From: Ulva prolifera
Lineage: Eukaryota > Chlorophyta > Ulvophyceae > Ulvales > Ulvaceae
Assembly (NCBI GenBank): GCA_023078555.1
Contig: CM041198.1
Coordinates: 6,018,924-6,082,923, forward strand
Direction: 5' to 3'
DNA: 64,000 nucleotides
Positions 1 to 11,289 of this stretch are shown piece by piece. The notes under the pieces were generated by a model. The model saw only the letters and a program-made list of their open reading frames with translations, made no database searches and had not been told where the DNA came from. Every line of letters starts with the position of its first letter. Position 1 is the stretch's first letter. A program made the translations under genes and the position numbers.

Positions 1-195
1 GACTCTGGTGATGGTGGTTCAGACACCACGACAAGCCGGGCTGATTCTAAGGCGCCACAACCGACGAAGTCGCCAGGCAAAGACAGTAGTTCTAGGGGCC
101 TCACGCTGCTGGTAGAGCGGAAGGGGTCGTTCCGGCCTCCACAGGAGCCGCGGGGGCCGCTTGGGCGCCTCGCGCAGGCGGTCGGCGTCGCCGGA

Positions 196-1140
196 GTGGA
201 GCGGCGGCGGCTGCCGCCGCCGCAAGCGCGACCGCGGAAGGCCACGACATGGACGGAGCAGCGGCTCGCGGCCCTCCGTGAGCGAGAAGCTTTGGAGCGG
301 AGCCTGCAGCTTGCAGCGGGAGTGCCTGGAGCAGGGAGCATGTCCGGGGTGGGGAAGGACTCCGGGGTGGGGGGTGCGGCGGTCGCTTCAGCAGCACCGG
401 AGGTGCATGGGACAGCAGATCCATTCCATCATGCGGAGGGCAGAACTGGCGCAGAGCCAGAGGCGCACCCTGTCAGTGGGGCTGTGGCGGGGGGCTTGGC
501 TGGAGAGGCCGCTGCCTTGGGTATTGGGGAGCAGGTGCGGCCAGAGGTGCAGCGGGAGGAGGTGCGGCGGCGGCTACAGGAGCGCTGGCAGGAGGAGGCC
601 CATGCGCAGGCCGCGGCCCAGGCGGAGGCGCAGCAGCGGCACGTCGCCCGCGTTGCCGCGAAGCGGCGTGAGGCCGCGCAGCGGCGTCCCGCGGTGTGGC
701 AGCAGCCGGAGTGGCAGGAGCGGGGGGTGGCCGAGGGGCTGGCTGCGGCGGTCGCGGGGGCTGCGGCGGTGCCCGGTGTGCTGCAGATGCGGGTCGCGGC
801 GCATGCTGTGCCTGTCAGTATTCCAACGCGGCCGGCGGCGCGTCCGGCAGGTGGAACCCTGGCGGCGCCGCAATCCAGCACACAGAGGAGCCATGGGGAA
901 CACGGAAGCTCACGCCAGGCGCGCAGTAGTCATCAGGGGAGTGTGCGCCCGGCAGAGGCTGCCCCGCGTGGTAGTCCCTCTGTCAGCATGGGCTCCATGA
1001 GGGCAGACAGTCCGGCAGCAACAAATTCGCCTTCTGGAGCTGTAGGCAGCACACCGGCGCAGCACACGCAGGCAGACGCTTGGGGCCTGGAGGGCGCGCA
1101 CAAGGCGACTAGTGAACGGGACGTAGCCCCTCAGCCACAG
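196..1140 (+). CDS. Arg/Gln/Ala-rich open frame leading into the PBP exon
   Basis: A continuous frame runs from an ATG at 196 into the PBP exon at 1141 with no stop. The protein is rich in Arg, Glu, Gln and Ala, with helix-like stretches such as EEVRRRLQERW around 560-600, then turns Ser/Pro/Ala-rich from about 860. Codon third positions are GC-rich, like the real exons nearby. It contains no transglycosylase motif and no SxxK serine motif expected just upstream of a class A PBP transpeptidase core. It may be a PBP linker, an exon of an upstream gene cut by the window start, or a chance frame in GC-rich DNA. I cannot choose between these. Confidence 0.35.
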
Positions 1141-2496
1141 TACACGGTGGTGGAGCGCTACACGCCGCGTAACGCGTCTCACGTGTTCTCCGGCAAGGCG
1201 ACGGCGCGGCGTGCACTGGCGGAGTCGCTGAATGCACCAACGGTGGCGCTTGCGTACGAGGTCGGCCTGCAGAACGGTGCCCCCCCTCCCCATGACCCCC
1301 CTGTTCAGGACAGTGCAGGCGTGGCGGTACGTGCTGGCTCGGGCAGCTGTGGTACACTGGTTCAGGTGGCGACACCAAAAGCTTCCGCAGCATACAGACG
1401 ACACAGTGGTTGCTATGTAGCACAGCACACATGCTGTGCTTATGTGCGGGCTGGACAGAAAGATCGCAGGAGGGGGTTCTTGTCACCAAATGGGTCTTTG
1501 CAAGCATGCGTGGCTGGATATCATGCCATGTAAGGCAGCATAACCACCACTCCAATGTGTCAAGCTGTGCCGCTTCCAGTCGTTTCCGAAATTTGACCCC
1601 TGCCGCCCCCCCTCCGCCTCGCCCTCAACCTTGTCGTCCAGGGCACGTGCATATGCTTTGTCTACGTGCTGCTCGAGCTCTGTAGGTATTCAACGTTCGC
1701 ACTGTGCGTGCAGTCAAAGCCCAGGCGCAGGCGCTCGGGCTGCCGATGCCGGAGGCGAACACGCTGTCCATGGCGCTCGGCAGTGTCGGCGCGTCGCCGT
1801 TGCAGGTGGCCGGCGCGTACGCAGCCCTCGCGGCGCGTGGCACCGCCACCGAACCCTTCCTCATCTCCCTCGTCAAGGACGAGGCCGGCAGCACCCTGTA
1901 CAAGCACCGCCGCATCTCGCGATGTGCTGCCTCGCGGTGCGGCCCCGCGCCCCCGCTGCTGAACCCCCCCCCCCCCCCCAGTGGCCTCCAGTGGCCCCCT
2001 CGCACTGCGCTGGTACATTCGTGTTTCGAGGTGGATGTTATAGATGTGCTGCGTCAGTGTGAGTGCGGAAAGAAGAGCCTGCAGGACAGTCTGCAGGCGA
2101 ATCGTGTATAATTCATTATGTCGAAGCCATGTCCCTGGCTACGCGATGGATGGCACCTATGGCCGGCGTCTCCACTGTAATGACTAGGTGAAATCTGCGT
2201 GCAGGCAGTCATGTGACCAGCTTACGTCGATGCTCAAGACGGCCTTTGAGAGCGGCACAGCCAAGGCGGCCCGCTCCTGGTGCCCGAGGCTGACTGCGGC
2301 CGCCAAGACCGGCTCCAGTGACGACTGCAGGGATGCGTGGCTTGCGGGGTACACTCCAAACCTAGCTGCCGTTGTCTGGGTCGGCCGGGACGATAACGGG
2401 CCTCTGATTGGCCACGCCTCTCGTGTCGCTGCCCCCCTGTGGGGACAATTCATGGGCCTGCTAAGCGGCAAAGCTGGGAGAGTTGAGGTCAAGTGA
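1141..2496 (+). CDS. Penicillin-binding protein, C-terminal part of the transpeptidase domain (5' part not seen)
   Basis: Class A penicillin-binding proteins cross-link peptidoglycan, and this is the C-terminal transpeptidase core. Inferred exons are 1141-1276, 1714-1936 and 2205-2496 (stop TGA), with phases matching at both junctions. Visible family blocks, in order, are RYTPRN, the SxN motif SLN (codons 1225-1233), ALGSVGASPLQVAGAY, HRRISR followed by TSMLK, the KTGS motif (codons from 2305), then DAWLAGYTP and WVGRDD. The catalytic-Ser SxxK motif should lie upstream and is absent from this part, so the gene is 5'-incomplete in the window or in my model. Introns rule out bacterial contamination. 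In algae and some plants, nuclear PBP genes serve the plastid wall or plastid division, so plastid targeting is an inference. A run of 16 C sits in intron 2. Confidence 0.85.
1964..1979 (+). repeat. Poly-C tract (16 nt) in PBP intron 2
   Basis: Uninterrupted run of C about 27 nt after the inferred donor at 1937. It is C on the sense strand of the gene. Confidence 0.9.
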
Positions 2497-3115
2497 GACC
2501 GCGCATCAGTGCTCTGGTTGGATTAAACGGGCAGGACACCGTCATGTCAACTTTGTGGGACACATGATTTACAGCCTCTTCTGGCATGGCATAGGAGAGG
2601 AAATTCAACTTGGCTTTGTGGTGTGAAACCAGTGCTGATGGGAAAATGATGTACTTTGATCAGCAACGCGGCAAATTAGGAGACCAGGACATGGAGATCG
2701 ATCAGCGAACTGTCACGACACGCATGGTTGCACTCCGAACGGCTTCTCTGCGGCTATCCTGGCGAGCCCATATTCAGAATTGCGGCAGTTACAAGTCTCT
2801 GGGTCTGTGCTTTGCCAAGCCAGCCTATCTGAACAGAAGGTCTGCAGAAAGCGATGGGTGCCTTCCCTTTGGAAAGATGCTGTAACAGTTTGACCAAACG
2901 CCCCCCCCCCCCCCCCCCCCACAGTAAAGCTGATCATGTAACATCAGCGCAAAACTAATCCATAGCACATTCCCTCATGATTTCATCATCGATACTGCTT
3001 CTCCTGCATGAATTCCATCTTTGTGGTCATGGGATAACGCTTGCATGTCGCATCTCTTGTCGGGTGGCTGTCTGTACACCATGCTCCAGGGCATGGCGCA
3101 AGGCAGAGCATGAGT
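2497..3115. other. Intergenic; contains a C20 tract at 2901-2920
   Basis: I see no family-recognisable coding exon between the PBP stop and the RING gene stop, where the two genes converge. A run of 20 C at 2901-2920 is followed directly by ACAG, which resembles an intron acceptor. No downstream exon was recognised. Confidence 0.5.
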
Positions 3116-4474
3116 TCACGCCGCAGTGTTCATCGCCAGCATCATCAGACTCTCCTCGCCACAATCGGGGCAACAGAACAGCTTTTGCACCTTGCCGCGG
3201 CCCAAGCAGCGCAAGTGGACTGTGTGGTTGCACTCCAGAATGACCACCTCGTCGCCACTGCGCGATGGGAGGCTGAGCGAAACGTCCTTGCTGCAGACCG
3301 AGCACTGCACTTGCAGCCCTGCCCTGCACACGCTTCTATGCTCGCCAAATGAGATACACTGTGTGAACACGTACTCAAGGGTCCGTCCAATTGTCATGCT
3401 GTCCACGAGGCTCGGGCCCAGCACTCGTGTTGGTTTCCCTATCGCATGCAAAGCACGCATGCAACGCACGCAGAGAGTCACAAATAAAGCTACCAATGCG
3501 ACTACAGCTACTGACACACGCCACATAGCAGCGCATTGAACAGCACAGTGTGTGGCAGAGCTGTAGAAGAAGGAGCAGGGGGCGCACTCCCACCCATGGG
3601 CTCTGGTAGCGCCCGGCTGCTTAGTCAGGATGCGACGTGCCCACGCAGCGCGCTCGTAGCCACTCTTCCGGCACACCTCCTCCACCTCCCCCGCCAGCAG
3701 CACCGCAGCACAGACCTCCTCGCTGATCCCGTCCAGCCCTTCCACCACACCCTCTCCCCTCGTTTGGCTTGGTGCAGCTCCCATGTCAAGCAGAGGTGAA
3801 GCGAGCACTAGTCTCGCCCCGGATGGCTTCCCCGCCAGCGGCTGGCCCCAACCGCCGGCCCGCTCCTCCGTCAGCTGCCTCCCCTGTCCAGCGTTGCCGC
3901 CTTCCTCCAGGTCGGCCGCCGCCGGCTGCTGAGTGTGCTGTGGTGCTGCGACCGGTCCTGAGCTGGCGTGCCACGTCCTCAGCATGCCACTCCCGCTCCG
4001 AGTGTCCACAAGCGCCTCGCCGTGCGGCAGCGGCACCGCGCTCTCTGGATCAAACAGCATCGCCTTGATGTTGGCGAAGGGCCCATCTCCCGTCCGGTCG
4101 GCTCCTGACTCTCTGCCGCTGCCACAGGCACCCCCGTTTGACGCGCCGCTGTCGCCGGTGATGATGTGCCGGCCCTGCCTTACCCTCTCGCGTGCCATCT
4201 CCAGCCAGTAGATGTGCTCCACCGATGCATGAGAAGGCACTATGAACTCGTCTGTCGTGTTCAGGTGTGTACCGAGCCGCTGCCTATCAGCGCCTTCATC
4301 TTCCGTGCCCCCGCCGGCACGTGTGGGCAGTGATTCGGGTGCTTCTGCCGCAGCCTCCCGTTGCCGGCGCAGCATGCATGCCGCCAGAGCCAGCAGCCAT
4401 GGTGAGATGCTCCCCGCGCCTGCCACAGCCTGCTGCAAGCATACGCTTGTCAGTGTCCGAATGGAGGTGGCCAT
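3116..4474 (-). CDS. Membrane-anchored RING-H2 protein
   Basis: Single-exon frame of 452 aa on the minus strand. Residues about 1-310 are low-complexity and unrecognised. One hydrophobic segment (about 317-338, beginning MWRVSVAVVALV) should span a membrane. The C-terminus (about 391-438) has full C3H2C3 zinc-ligand spacing: CSVC, then ILEC, NH, TVH, LRC and CPDC. RING-H2 domains usually bind E2 enzymes in E3 ubiquitin ligases, so a membrane-bound E3 is the inferred role. The order membrane segment then C-terminal RING fits that family. The start is the first ATG of the frame, and part of the N-terminal half could instead be intronic. A 36-nt G tract (C on this gene's sense strand) lies about 130 nt upstream. 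Confidence 0.65.
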   Translation of the reverse strand: MATSIRTLTSVCLQQAVAGAGSISPWLLALAACMLRRQREAAAEAPESLPTRAGGGTEDEGADRQRLGTHLNTTDEFIVPSHASVEHIYWLEMARERVRQGRHIITGDSGASNGGACGSGRESGADRTGDGPFANIKAMLFDPESAVPLPHGEALVDTRSGSGMLRTWHASSGPVAAPQHTQQPAAADLEEGGNAGQGRQLTEERAGGWGQPLAGKPSGARLVLASPLLDMGAAPSQTRGEGVVEGLDGISEEVCAAVLLAGEVEEVCRKSGYERAAWARRILTKQPGATRAHGWECAPCSFFYSSATHCAVQCAAMWRVSVAVVALVALFVTLCVRCMRALHAIGKPTRVLGPSLVDSMTIGRTLEYVFTQCISFGEHRSVCRAGLQVQCSVCSKDVSLSLPSRSGDEVVILECNHTVHLRCLGRGKVQKLFCCPDCGEESLMMLAMNTAA

Positions 4475-4602
4475 CTACCTAAACATGCGTACGTACACTA
4501 CACTGCTCAGGCAGTGCCGTGCCAGAGCTCTTGCACATTCTCTGGTGGACATAGTCTCTGGCTTGCGGAATGAAGCATGCGGTATCCAGATGCCAGGGGT
4601 AC

Positions 4603-4640
<38 letters not shown>

Positions 4641-5745
4641 CGAGGCAGCTGGAGCAAGCTCACAGTGCGTAGTGCCTTATACTGCGTTCCATTCCCCACA
4701 CTTGCACACTACAAGCTCGGCGGCGATCTACTGCACCCGCGTGGTGGAGCACGTTGCAGCATACAGCGTCCTGCTGACTTCCGTCGAGTTTTACGGACAG
4801 CCCTCAATCTATCACCCCGTCGAGGCACATGATCCGTCAGGCGCATGATCCAGCACATGATCCACAGCACATGATCCGTCTCTGCTGATCATCTGCAATC
4901 GTCAACACCGCAGCTGCATGCGGTACTCGGTTGTGACACAGAGCGTGCCACTGATGTGTGGGGCGGGGCCTACCTCAGACACTCTGGAGTCAGCTAGACA
5001 GGAGGCGCTGCGGAGGCGGACGTCAGAGTGCAGTGCAGCCTCAGTGGACGTCCATGCGTGCGATCTACGGCGCAGGGACCCAGCGCGCTGTCTGCCCGGC
5101 AGCAGCTCGGGGGAGGTGTCGGGAACAGGGTCGCCAACGGACGGTGACGGTGGCGCATCGCATGCATGGGGCGTCACCGTGGCAGCACGGCCGTTTTCGC
5201 AAGGAGCTGGACCTGCAATGATCAATATCCGGGTCGCCTTGCCACTGCAGCCTGCGATTGTACATGCATGCATGGCCCATCGCAAGGCAACATGTCGACC
5301 CGTGCCCCCTCGCCGCAGCACGTGGCAACAGCATCAGGTCTTGGAGTGTGGCCACGCACGAAGTATCCGCCGGCGAGTGCATAGACGACGGGGTCACCGC
5401 TGGTAGATGTCCTTTGCCAGAGCTGAAGCAGGGCCCACTGGACCCACAGAAGATGGCAGCGCACGTGGGTGCACAATGACATCCCGGTGAATGCCCACCA
5501 CCGAAACGTCGCATGCACGCAATAGACTGACAGAGTGAGATCTCACTCGCAGCCAAAGCGAAGAGAATGAGCCACGGAGCAGGACCATAAATTTGACAAA
5601 GACCAACAATGGAACGTGGACCAGTGCAGTGGCCCATGCCGAAGAACATAGTCCAGACCCTTCAGCATGCTGAGATGGTTTGGAACTCACATCGTCTCAC
5701 TGGCACGCAGCCTGTACAGCTGGCAAGCGGCTGCAGGAGACGCGC
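4475..5745. other. Intergenic, no gene recognised; tandem ATGATCC motif at 4825-4877
   Basis: Frames on both strands are short and match no family I know. At 4825-4877 the motif GCACATGATCC occurs four times (once as GCGCATGATCC) at irregular 12-16 nt spacing, just upstream of the RING gene promoter side. Confidence 0.5.
4605..4640 (-). repeat. Poly-G tract (36 nt)
   Basis: Uninterrupted G36 on the plus strand, which is C36 on the sense strand of the RING gene that starts at 4474. Its length in the assembly may be unreliable. Confidence 0.9.
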
Positions 5746-7230
5746 TCAAGGGTCACAGGGGGCCCCCACAACAGGCAAGCGTACGCTGGACCAGCAAATG
5801 TGAAGCAGGATGTGAGGCACACCAGCGGATCGTGCGGGTTCTGGGCGCTTTGTCTCTGCTGCTACGCCTTCAGTCCGCACCACATCAAACGCACTCGCAC
5901 TGAGCGACAGATCCCCCATTGAGCCCGCTCCAGGGCTCATCAAAAGGGCGCAGTCACCTGCGGAAGACGACTCCCCAGCATCGGCGGGGGCCAGCACTGG
6001 GCTCAGCGCAAACTCTCTCATGCGCGGCGTCACCGGCCTGGCCCCTGGCGCACACGGATCTGCCCCCACCCGCCGATGCTGCACGCTGCGGCCCGCTCCG
6101 CCACCCACAGCACGCTCCGCATCACTGGGCATGCGGGACAGGGGCAGGTCCGCAGCAGACGGCTCGGAGGTGAGGCGTGCTTTCATGCTCGCCCGCTCCC
6201 CTCGGTCGTCTGTGCTTGATCTCGCCAGAGGATGCCAGGTCGCTGCAGCCTTGCTCCCCGCCCCGCTGCTGCGCCTCTCATCCGTGCGTGTGTGCTGCGC
6301 TGCGCCAACGCGCACCCTGGAAATCTCCAGCCGAGTGTCCGCGGCATCGACCAGATTCAGCAGCGGGCCGCAGGCAGGTTCGTCAGCGTCCAGCTCCCCA
6401 CAGCCACGCAGCGTGAGCCCATACGTAAAGCCGAGTTCCGCGGCCGCGGCGGCAAGAGGGTTCACCTCCGGTGATACCATCGGTGGAGTAGGCGCCGGCG
6501 CCGTCCCGCGCTGGGCCGCCCGCGCGCGTGTGCGCCCCGCACTGCTCCCCCGGCCAAACACCGCCGCCGACGGTACAGCCCCACTCGCTATTGCCGCATC
6601 ACCCTGTGCGAAGAGGGCGTGAGGATCCAGCCTAGCCCCTGACGGAACCGGTGCATCGGCCGAGGTCGGACAGCGGCCGAAGCGCTGAGGTGTCCGCAAC
6701 AGAGGCCGGACCACATCGAAGGCTGGCGCAGCGTTGCATGCATGCGGCCGCACACCCCCCGCCTGCGCAGCGCCCCCCTCCCGGCCGCCGCTGTACCGAC
6801 GAGACTTCCGGGCGGTGCAGCCGCCGCCGCCGCCACCATCGCCATTGACGGCCTCGCTCGCGCCGCCGCGCTTGCGGCCAAACAGAGCTGGGATGCGGGA
6901 CACCGGTGCCACGGCATTGAGCAGTGGCTGCTTCCGCATGGCTGGGGAGAAGAGGGCGCTGGAGTGCACGTCCGCCGTCACCGGCGCTGTACGTGTGCGC
7001 ACGCACACGCGCGACGCCCGCGGGTCGCGGTCGCAGGGCAGTTGTTGGAGCGGCTGTGGAGCGGTGTCAGAGCTGAGCGCAGCTGTGATGCCGGCACTTG
7101 CAGCGGGGGCAGGGGGGGTGGTGTGAAGCTGGGGTGCATTGCGAGATACCCACGGGCCAAACAGCAGCGGCGTGTCGGCAGATATGTCGGGACAGAGTTG
7201 GGACGCGAACAGCGAAGGGCTCGTGTGCAT
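5746..7230 (-). CDS. Hypothetical low-complexity protein
   Basis: Open frame of up to 494 aa, rich in Ala, Arg, Pro, Ser and Gly. I recognise no domain. The tripeptide-like element FDVVR occurs twice (in AFDVVRPLLRTPQRFG and in SAFDVVRTEG), and there is a Gly run. The frame lies on the same strand as, and downstream of, the TPR-like gene, with about 270 nt between them. The C-terminal end reads oddly (many Trp/Cys/Leu after ARSAGVP) and may be an unspliced intron. It could be a disordered protein or a chance frame in GC-rich sequence. The biased but consistent composition favours weakly that part of it is real. Confidence 0.35.
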   Translation of the reverse strand: MHTSPSLFASQLCPDISADTPLLFGPWVSRNAPQLHTTPPAPAASAGITAALSSDTAPQPLQQLPCDRDPRASRVCVRTRTAPVTADVHSSALFSPAMRKQPLLNAVAPVSRIPALFGRKRGGASEAVNGDGGGGGGCTARKSRRYSGGREGGAAQAGGVRPHACNAAPAFDVVRPLLRTPQRFGRCPTSADAPVPSGARLDPHALFAQGDAAIASGAVPSAAVFGRGSSAGRTRARAAQRGTAPAPTPPMVSPEVNPLAAAAAELGFTYGLTLRGCGELDADEPACGPLLNLVDAADTRLEISRVRVGAAQHTRTDERRSSGAGSKAAATWHPLARSSTDDRGERASMKARLTSEPSAADLPLSRMPSDAERAVGGGAGRSVQHRRVGADPCAPGARPVTPRMREFALSPVLAPADAGESSSAGDCALLMSPGAGSMGDLSLSASAFDVVRTEGVAAETKRPEPARSAGVPHILLHICWSSVRLPVVGAPCDP

Positions 7231-7504
7231 GCCGGCACCCGCCTGACCTGCAGCAGCTCAGTGAATTGCAGTAGATGTCGCTGCAAGTACGCCCTTACAA
7301 TGTCAGAAACGATTTGGTTGGCCACGGGTCCGGTTTGTTCAGCTGCACAGGTACGTACACGGCTCGGTCAGCACATGCAGGTGCAGCGATTTCAGGTGGC
7401 ACAGGGGTCCACCACATCTGCCAGAAACAGCCACTCTGCCAGGAACGGGCGACCCGTAGATACCACCTATCGCACAGCATCAGCAATGACGCTTCATACA
7501 TGCA

Positions 7505-9436
7505 TCAGGAGATACGCTGGATGGACAGGGATTTCGCACAGGGAGAGCCACGGGGTTGGTCAAACGCGTTGCGCCGCTTCGGCGTGACAGGCCGGGCATC
7601 GCTCGCAGCGGTGTCACCTTGCGGCATGCCCTTCGCGCACGCGGAGGCGGCGGCAGACGCCATTCCGGCGTCCCCAGTGTGCCGGAAGGAGCCCCGCAGC
7701 TTCTCGAGAACTCCGGAGGTTCCGCATGTGGCTTCCAGGGCGACCGCGAGGATCCGGCAGACGTGCTCGGAAGCCGGGCCGCCCGCGGAGCGCTCTTGCT
7801 CAAAGGTGTTGTGAGCGAGCCGCAGCAGGGAGGATACTGTGGCCTGTGGGAGGAAGGGGATGAAGGCGGTGGCATGCATGAGGTGGGCTGATGCTTGATG
7901 GACGGCTCCGGTGGAGGCGTACAGGCGGCACAGGGGCATCGCGGCCCCAAGCAGCAGCTGCGCTGCGACAGAGGCGCTGACTTCATCTTGATCGAGCCTG
8001 GCGACGAGCGCACGGGCTGTGCTTGCAAGGGCATGCTCCAGGCTCTCTGATGTCTGCTCCGGAAGTCTGCATTTGAATGTGAGTTTTGAGGTAAAACTTT
8101 GGACACCTGGGATTCAATGCAGATGAGGTGCAGTCAGCGGCGACCGGTTTCAGTATCACAGCGCACTGCTTCCAGGCTCTCCAGCATGTAGAGAATTATG
8201 TACCAATTTGCGATTGCATTCATCTCTTTGCCTAGATGCCAAACATGACATTGATGCCTCCTGGTGAACGGGACTACATTGTTCACAGCAGAGATAGCGA
8301 GAACTGATGCTGATAGATGGGCTGCCTGTCATTAGATCGCCAGCATGCAGAATGTGCATTTTCGGAAAACATGGAGGATGTGTGAAACGGCAAGGACCCA
8401 CATGCCCTGATGAATATATCGTTGGCCACTAAAATGTGCTGCCAGGTCTGTTCTGGCAAAAGGTGTCGTACCTGCTGGAAGTTGCGGCTACCTTCAACTG
8501 GACAGGGAGAGAGATGGCACACAGCGTGTCATCTTTGCGCACGGATGCTGCTTGGCAGGCCTTGACGACAAATGCAGCCGCTTCTGCCTTGTTGTCATTG
8601 CCTTTCAGCTCAGCTGTTCTCATGCGGAGGATGACCTGAGCCTCTATGCGCTCTAATTGGCTGTGGGAGAAGGCTGACGCTTGCAAAAGGTACCATCGCG
8701 TGTTCATTGCAGGCAAATCATCTGTTTCGGAGCTATAATCAGCCCGGTGTTGAGCTATCGATTCTCTCAGTCTTGATAAAGCAGAAAGAAAGGTGTCACG
8801 TGCTTTCGCGGGTTCTCCTCGGCGCGCATGGATCGATCCACGCAGGTCCAGCAGAAGAGGTTGGGTTAGCAGTGCACTGCTGTTGACATCAGTGCTGAAG
8901 CCAAGGCACGACCTTCCAAGAGCAGCATCACACTTGTCCAGGGCTTGGTTCGGACTGCTGAATAAGTATGAAAGGACAGCTTGATCGATTGATTGGTGAA
9001 GTTCGGCGCGGGAAGCTTGCTGAATTCGTCTGTGTGTATTCATACAGGACTCGCTGCAGTTTCGCGTCTGGTGACAGTCTGGATATCCGGCAGCCTCAGA
9101 CGCCATTGGATCACATATTGGGCATCTGGCGGATCTCAGCTGCTCTGACCTGCCTTCATTCACCGCAAGCAAGGACTTACCATCACCAGCACTGCGCCTG
9201 CTCTCGCCGCAGGCTAGCTCTTGACGCATGGAACTTGTCGGCTCATCCTTAGAGGATGAAGCTCTACCATGTAGATTAATGCGCGCAGAGATGATTCGTA
9301 ATCTGAAGTAGGCGAGACCGGCCAGAGCAAGAGCACTGCCGCTCACAAGAGCCACGGTCTTCAGTCTGGACGGGTCATGCTGCTGCAGACTACGTCGGAA
9401 ATGCTCTATCAGCTTTTCAATAGGTATGTCGCACAT
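7505..9436 (-). CDS. TPR-like protein with N-terminal membrane anchor
   Basis: Two exons on the minus strand, 9436-8472 and 8066-7505, joined by a phase-2 intron with donor GTACGA and acceptor TGCAG. They give 508 aa. After a short basic N-terminus (MCDIPIEKLIEHFRR) there is one hydrophobic segment at about residues 28-48 (VALVSGSALALAGLAYF), then a Cys/Ser-rich linker. From about residue 135 the protein is helical, with TPR-like pairs such as DLRGSIHARRGEPAKA and a C-terminal half with LLGAAMPLCRLYASTG. A tail-out anchored scaffold on an organelle outer membrane is a reasonable inference, but no specific family was recognised. The splice phase fits exactly and the reading frame continues across the join. 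Confidence 0.6.
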
Positions 9437-11289
9437 AGTTATGCACGTTCCATCACACCAGCGCCGGTCGTCCCTTCACGGAGCTCGAATCTGCAGTGCC
9501 TGACCAAAGCAATGGCCCCCACGACCAGCTACAACAAGTATCCAGCTAACATGAAGCACCTCAGGTACGCATCTGCAGCTCATCTTAGGCACTGGTGTAC
9601 GTTGAGCTGATCTTCCTCTACTGCAGCATGCATTGTTACCACGCCTCGTTTACTCTGCGGAAGCGCACGAGCGACCGACAAACACCTGCAAGTTTGATCA
9701 AGAAGACGCGGTGCTGGATTCAGTTTAATTGTGATGGTCGACGCGGTGCCTATTGAGATCGTTTGTCAAGTGGTTCGCCATTGTGTACCACCGAATTGCC
9801 AGAGCGTCTTTGCTGCGATATGTTGGTGCAGCCGTGGAAAAGAACCACCTGATTGTATATCATTTGTAGTGATCTCTCGAGTCTTTGCATTGCACACCAG
9901 AAGAAAAGTTTTTCTACACTGGGAGGCGTGGAATTGAATCTCTCCGCGGTCTCCACTGCCTTGTGCTATCACCCGGTAGACAAATTTTGCGCGTTGATCT
10001 CACGTCCTGCTGCAGCATTCCTGTGATATTATCGTAAGAAATTCCTGTGTTGTGTTCGTTTGAGGTACGTCCAGTGCTATGACCTCTACACCACTGGATC
10101 CTTGCACGACACATCTAGAGGGGCAACGCTCATATTACTGGATTGCCGCATCTATGGCTGCTCATCGAATTTGGAGATGTACTCTTTTCAAAACGGGTGC
10201 CCGCTTGATGGCGAACTGCATGCAACCCAGAAGTGAACAAGGTTGCGCACACACGCAGCATGGCAAATGAATTCTTGCACGTCTTCCAATTTCACAATGG
10301 GCCACAATCCAGACTTCGTGGGACGCCAGGCAGAGCAACATGCTGGCTGTCTTGCGTATGGAGCAGCGTTGCCATGCTGTAGAGCCGTCTAGAGCATGCT
10401 GACTGCAACTGTGCTACCACTGCCCGCACAATTTCACACTGAACAACCAGGCACTGCCTTGATGAATTCTGGCAACGATTTGAGCAGTGCTCGAACGTAC
10501 ATGATTCTGCTACAAACGATTGCGTTGGTATCCATCGCAAGCGACAAACGCCTTCAGGCCGTCAGTGACAAGCGGTAAGTGCAACACATATCATTAATCA
10601 ACACTCTTCTACATCAAATCACCACCTCCATTTTCAGTGCAGTGCCAGGGCACACATGAGCGAGCATTTTGTTTAATTTAATCAGCATTCTGGGAGTGGT
10701 ATGTGGGTGCATGCCAGAGAGTCCCTGCACACGTCAGAAGTATACGGCAGAAGCAAGGCTAGGTGATGACGTCCCAGCATGAAAATTCTTCGGGTAAAAA
10801 AAAAAGGCTGGCGCATGCATATGTGTGAGATTAGGTTGTGAGACCTCATTGCACTGCTGCAGAACAGCACATCTGCAGTGCTTAAAGCTCTTTGACACGC
10901 ATTTGTTGGCGCTGTTTCATGCTTCAATTCATGAGCAGATGCAGCAGAGGCCCATGACATAGTCTGTTACAAAGCATCGCACACGAGGCATTGACTGGCC
11001 ACCAAATGTGTAGTTTGAATAAGTTCAACAGGTTGCAACACACAGTACTTTCACAAAAACGCGGACAACTGGCACGAAAAGAGTCAGGTCAAAAGGAACA
11101 AAAAAAACCTGTCACATGAAATCTCCAGACAAAAAGCCATTGCCTGTGGTCGACTCTGACATGGATTCAGAGGTGAGCCTCGAGCACCAGAACCCGCTCG
11201 ACTCAGTCATGCTGTCGTTGGAAAACAGATCGCTCACATGGGTGATGTGGCACCACATGCCAGCAGCGCAGCCACGAATCTACTGCGGG
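9437..11289. other. Intergenic, no gene recognised
   Basis: The stretch is lower in GC than its surroundings and holds only short frames. One plus-strand frame ending at a GTAAGT at 10576 contains a hydrophobic stretch but has no recognisable partner exon. The region separates the start of the TPR gene from the stop of phosphatase copy 1. Confidence 0.45.

Noticed and set aside
1141-2496. PBP as bacterial contamination
   Set aside because: The conserved domain is interrupted twice by in-phase introns, and the neighbouring genes are eukaryotic.
10396-10578. Small plus-strand frame with a hydrophobic stretch and a GTAAGT at its end, faintly like a YOS1/IER3IP1 N-terminus
   Set aside because: No conserved following exon was found, and the resemblance is limited to a generic hydrophobic stretch.
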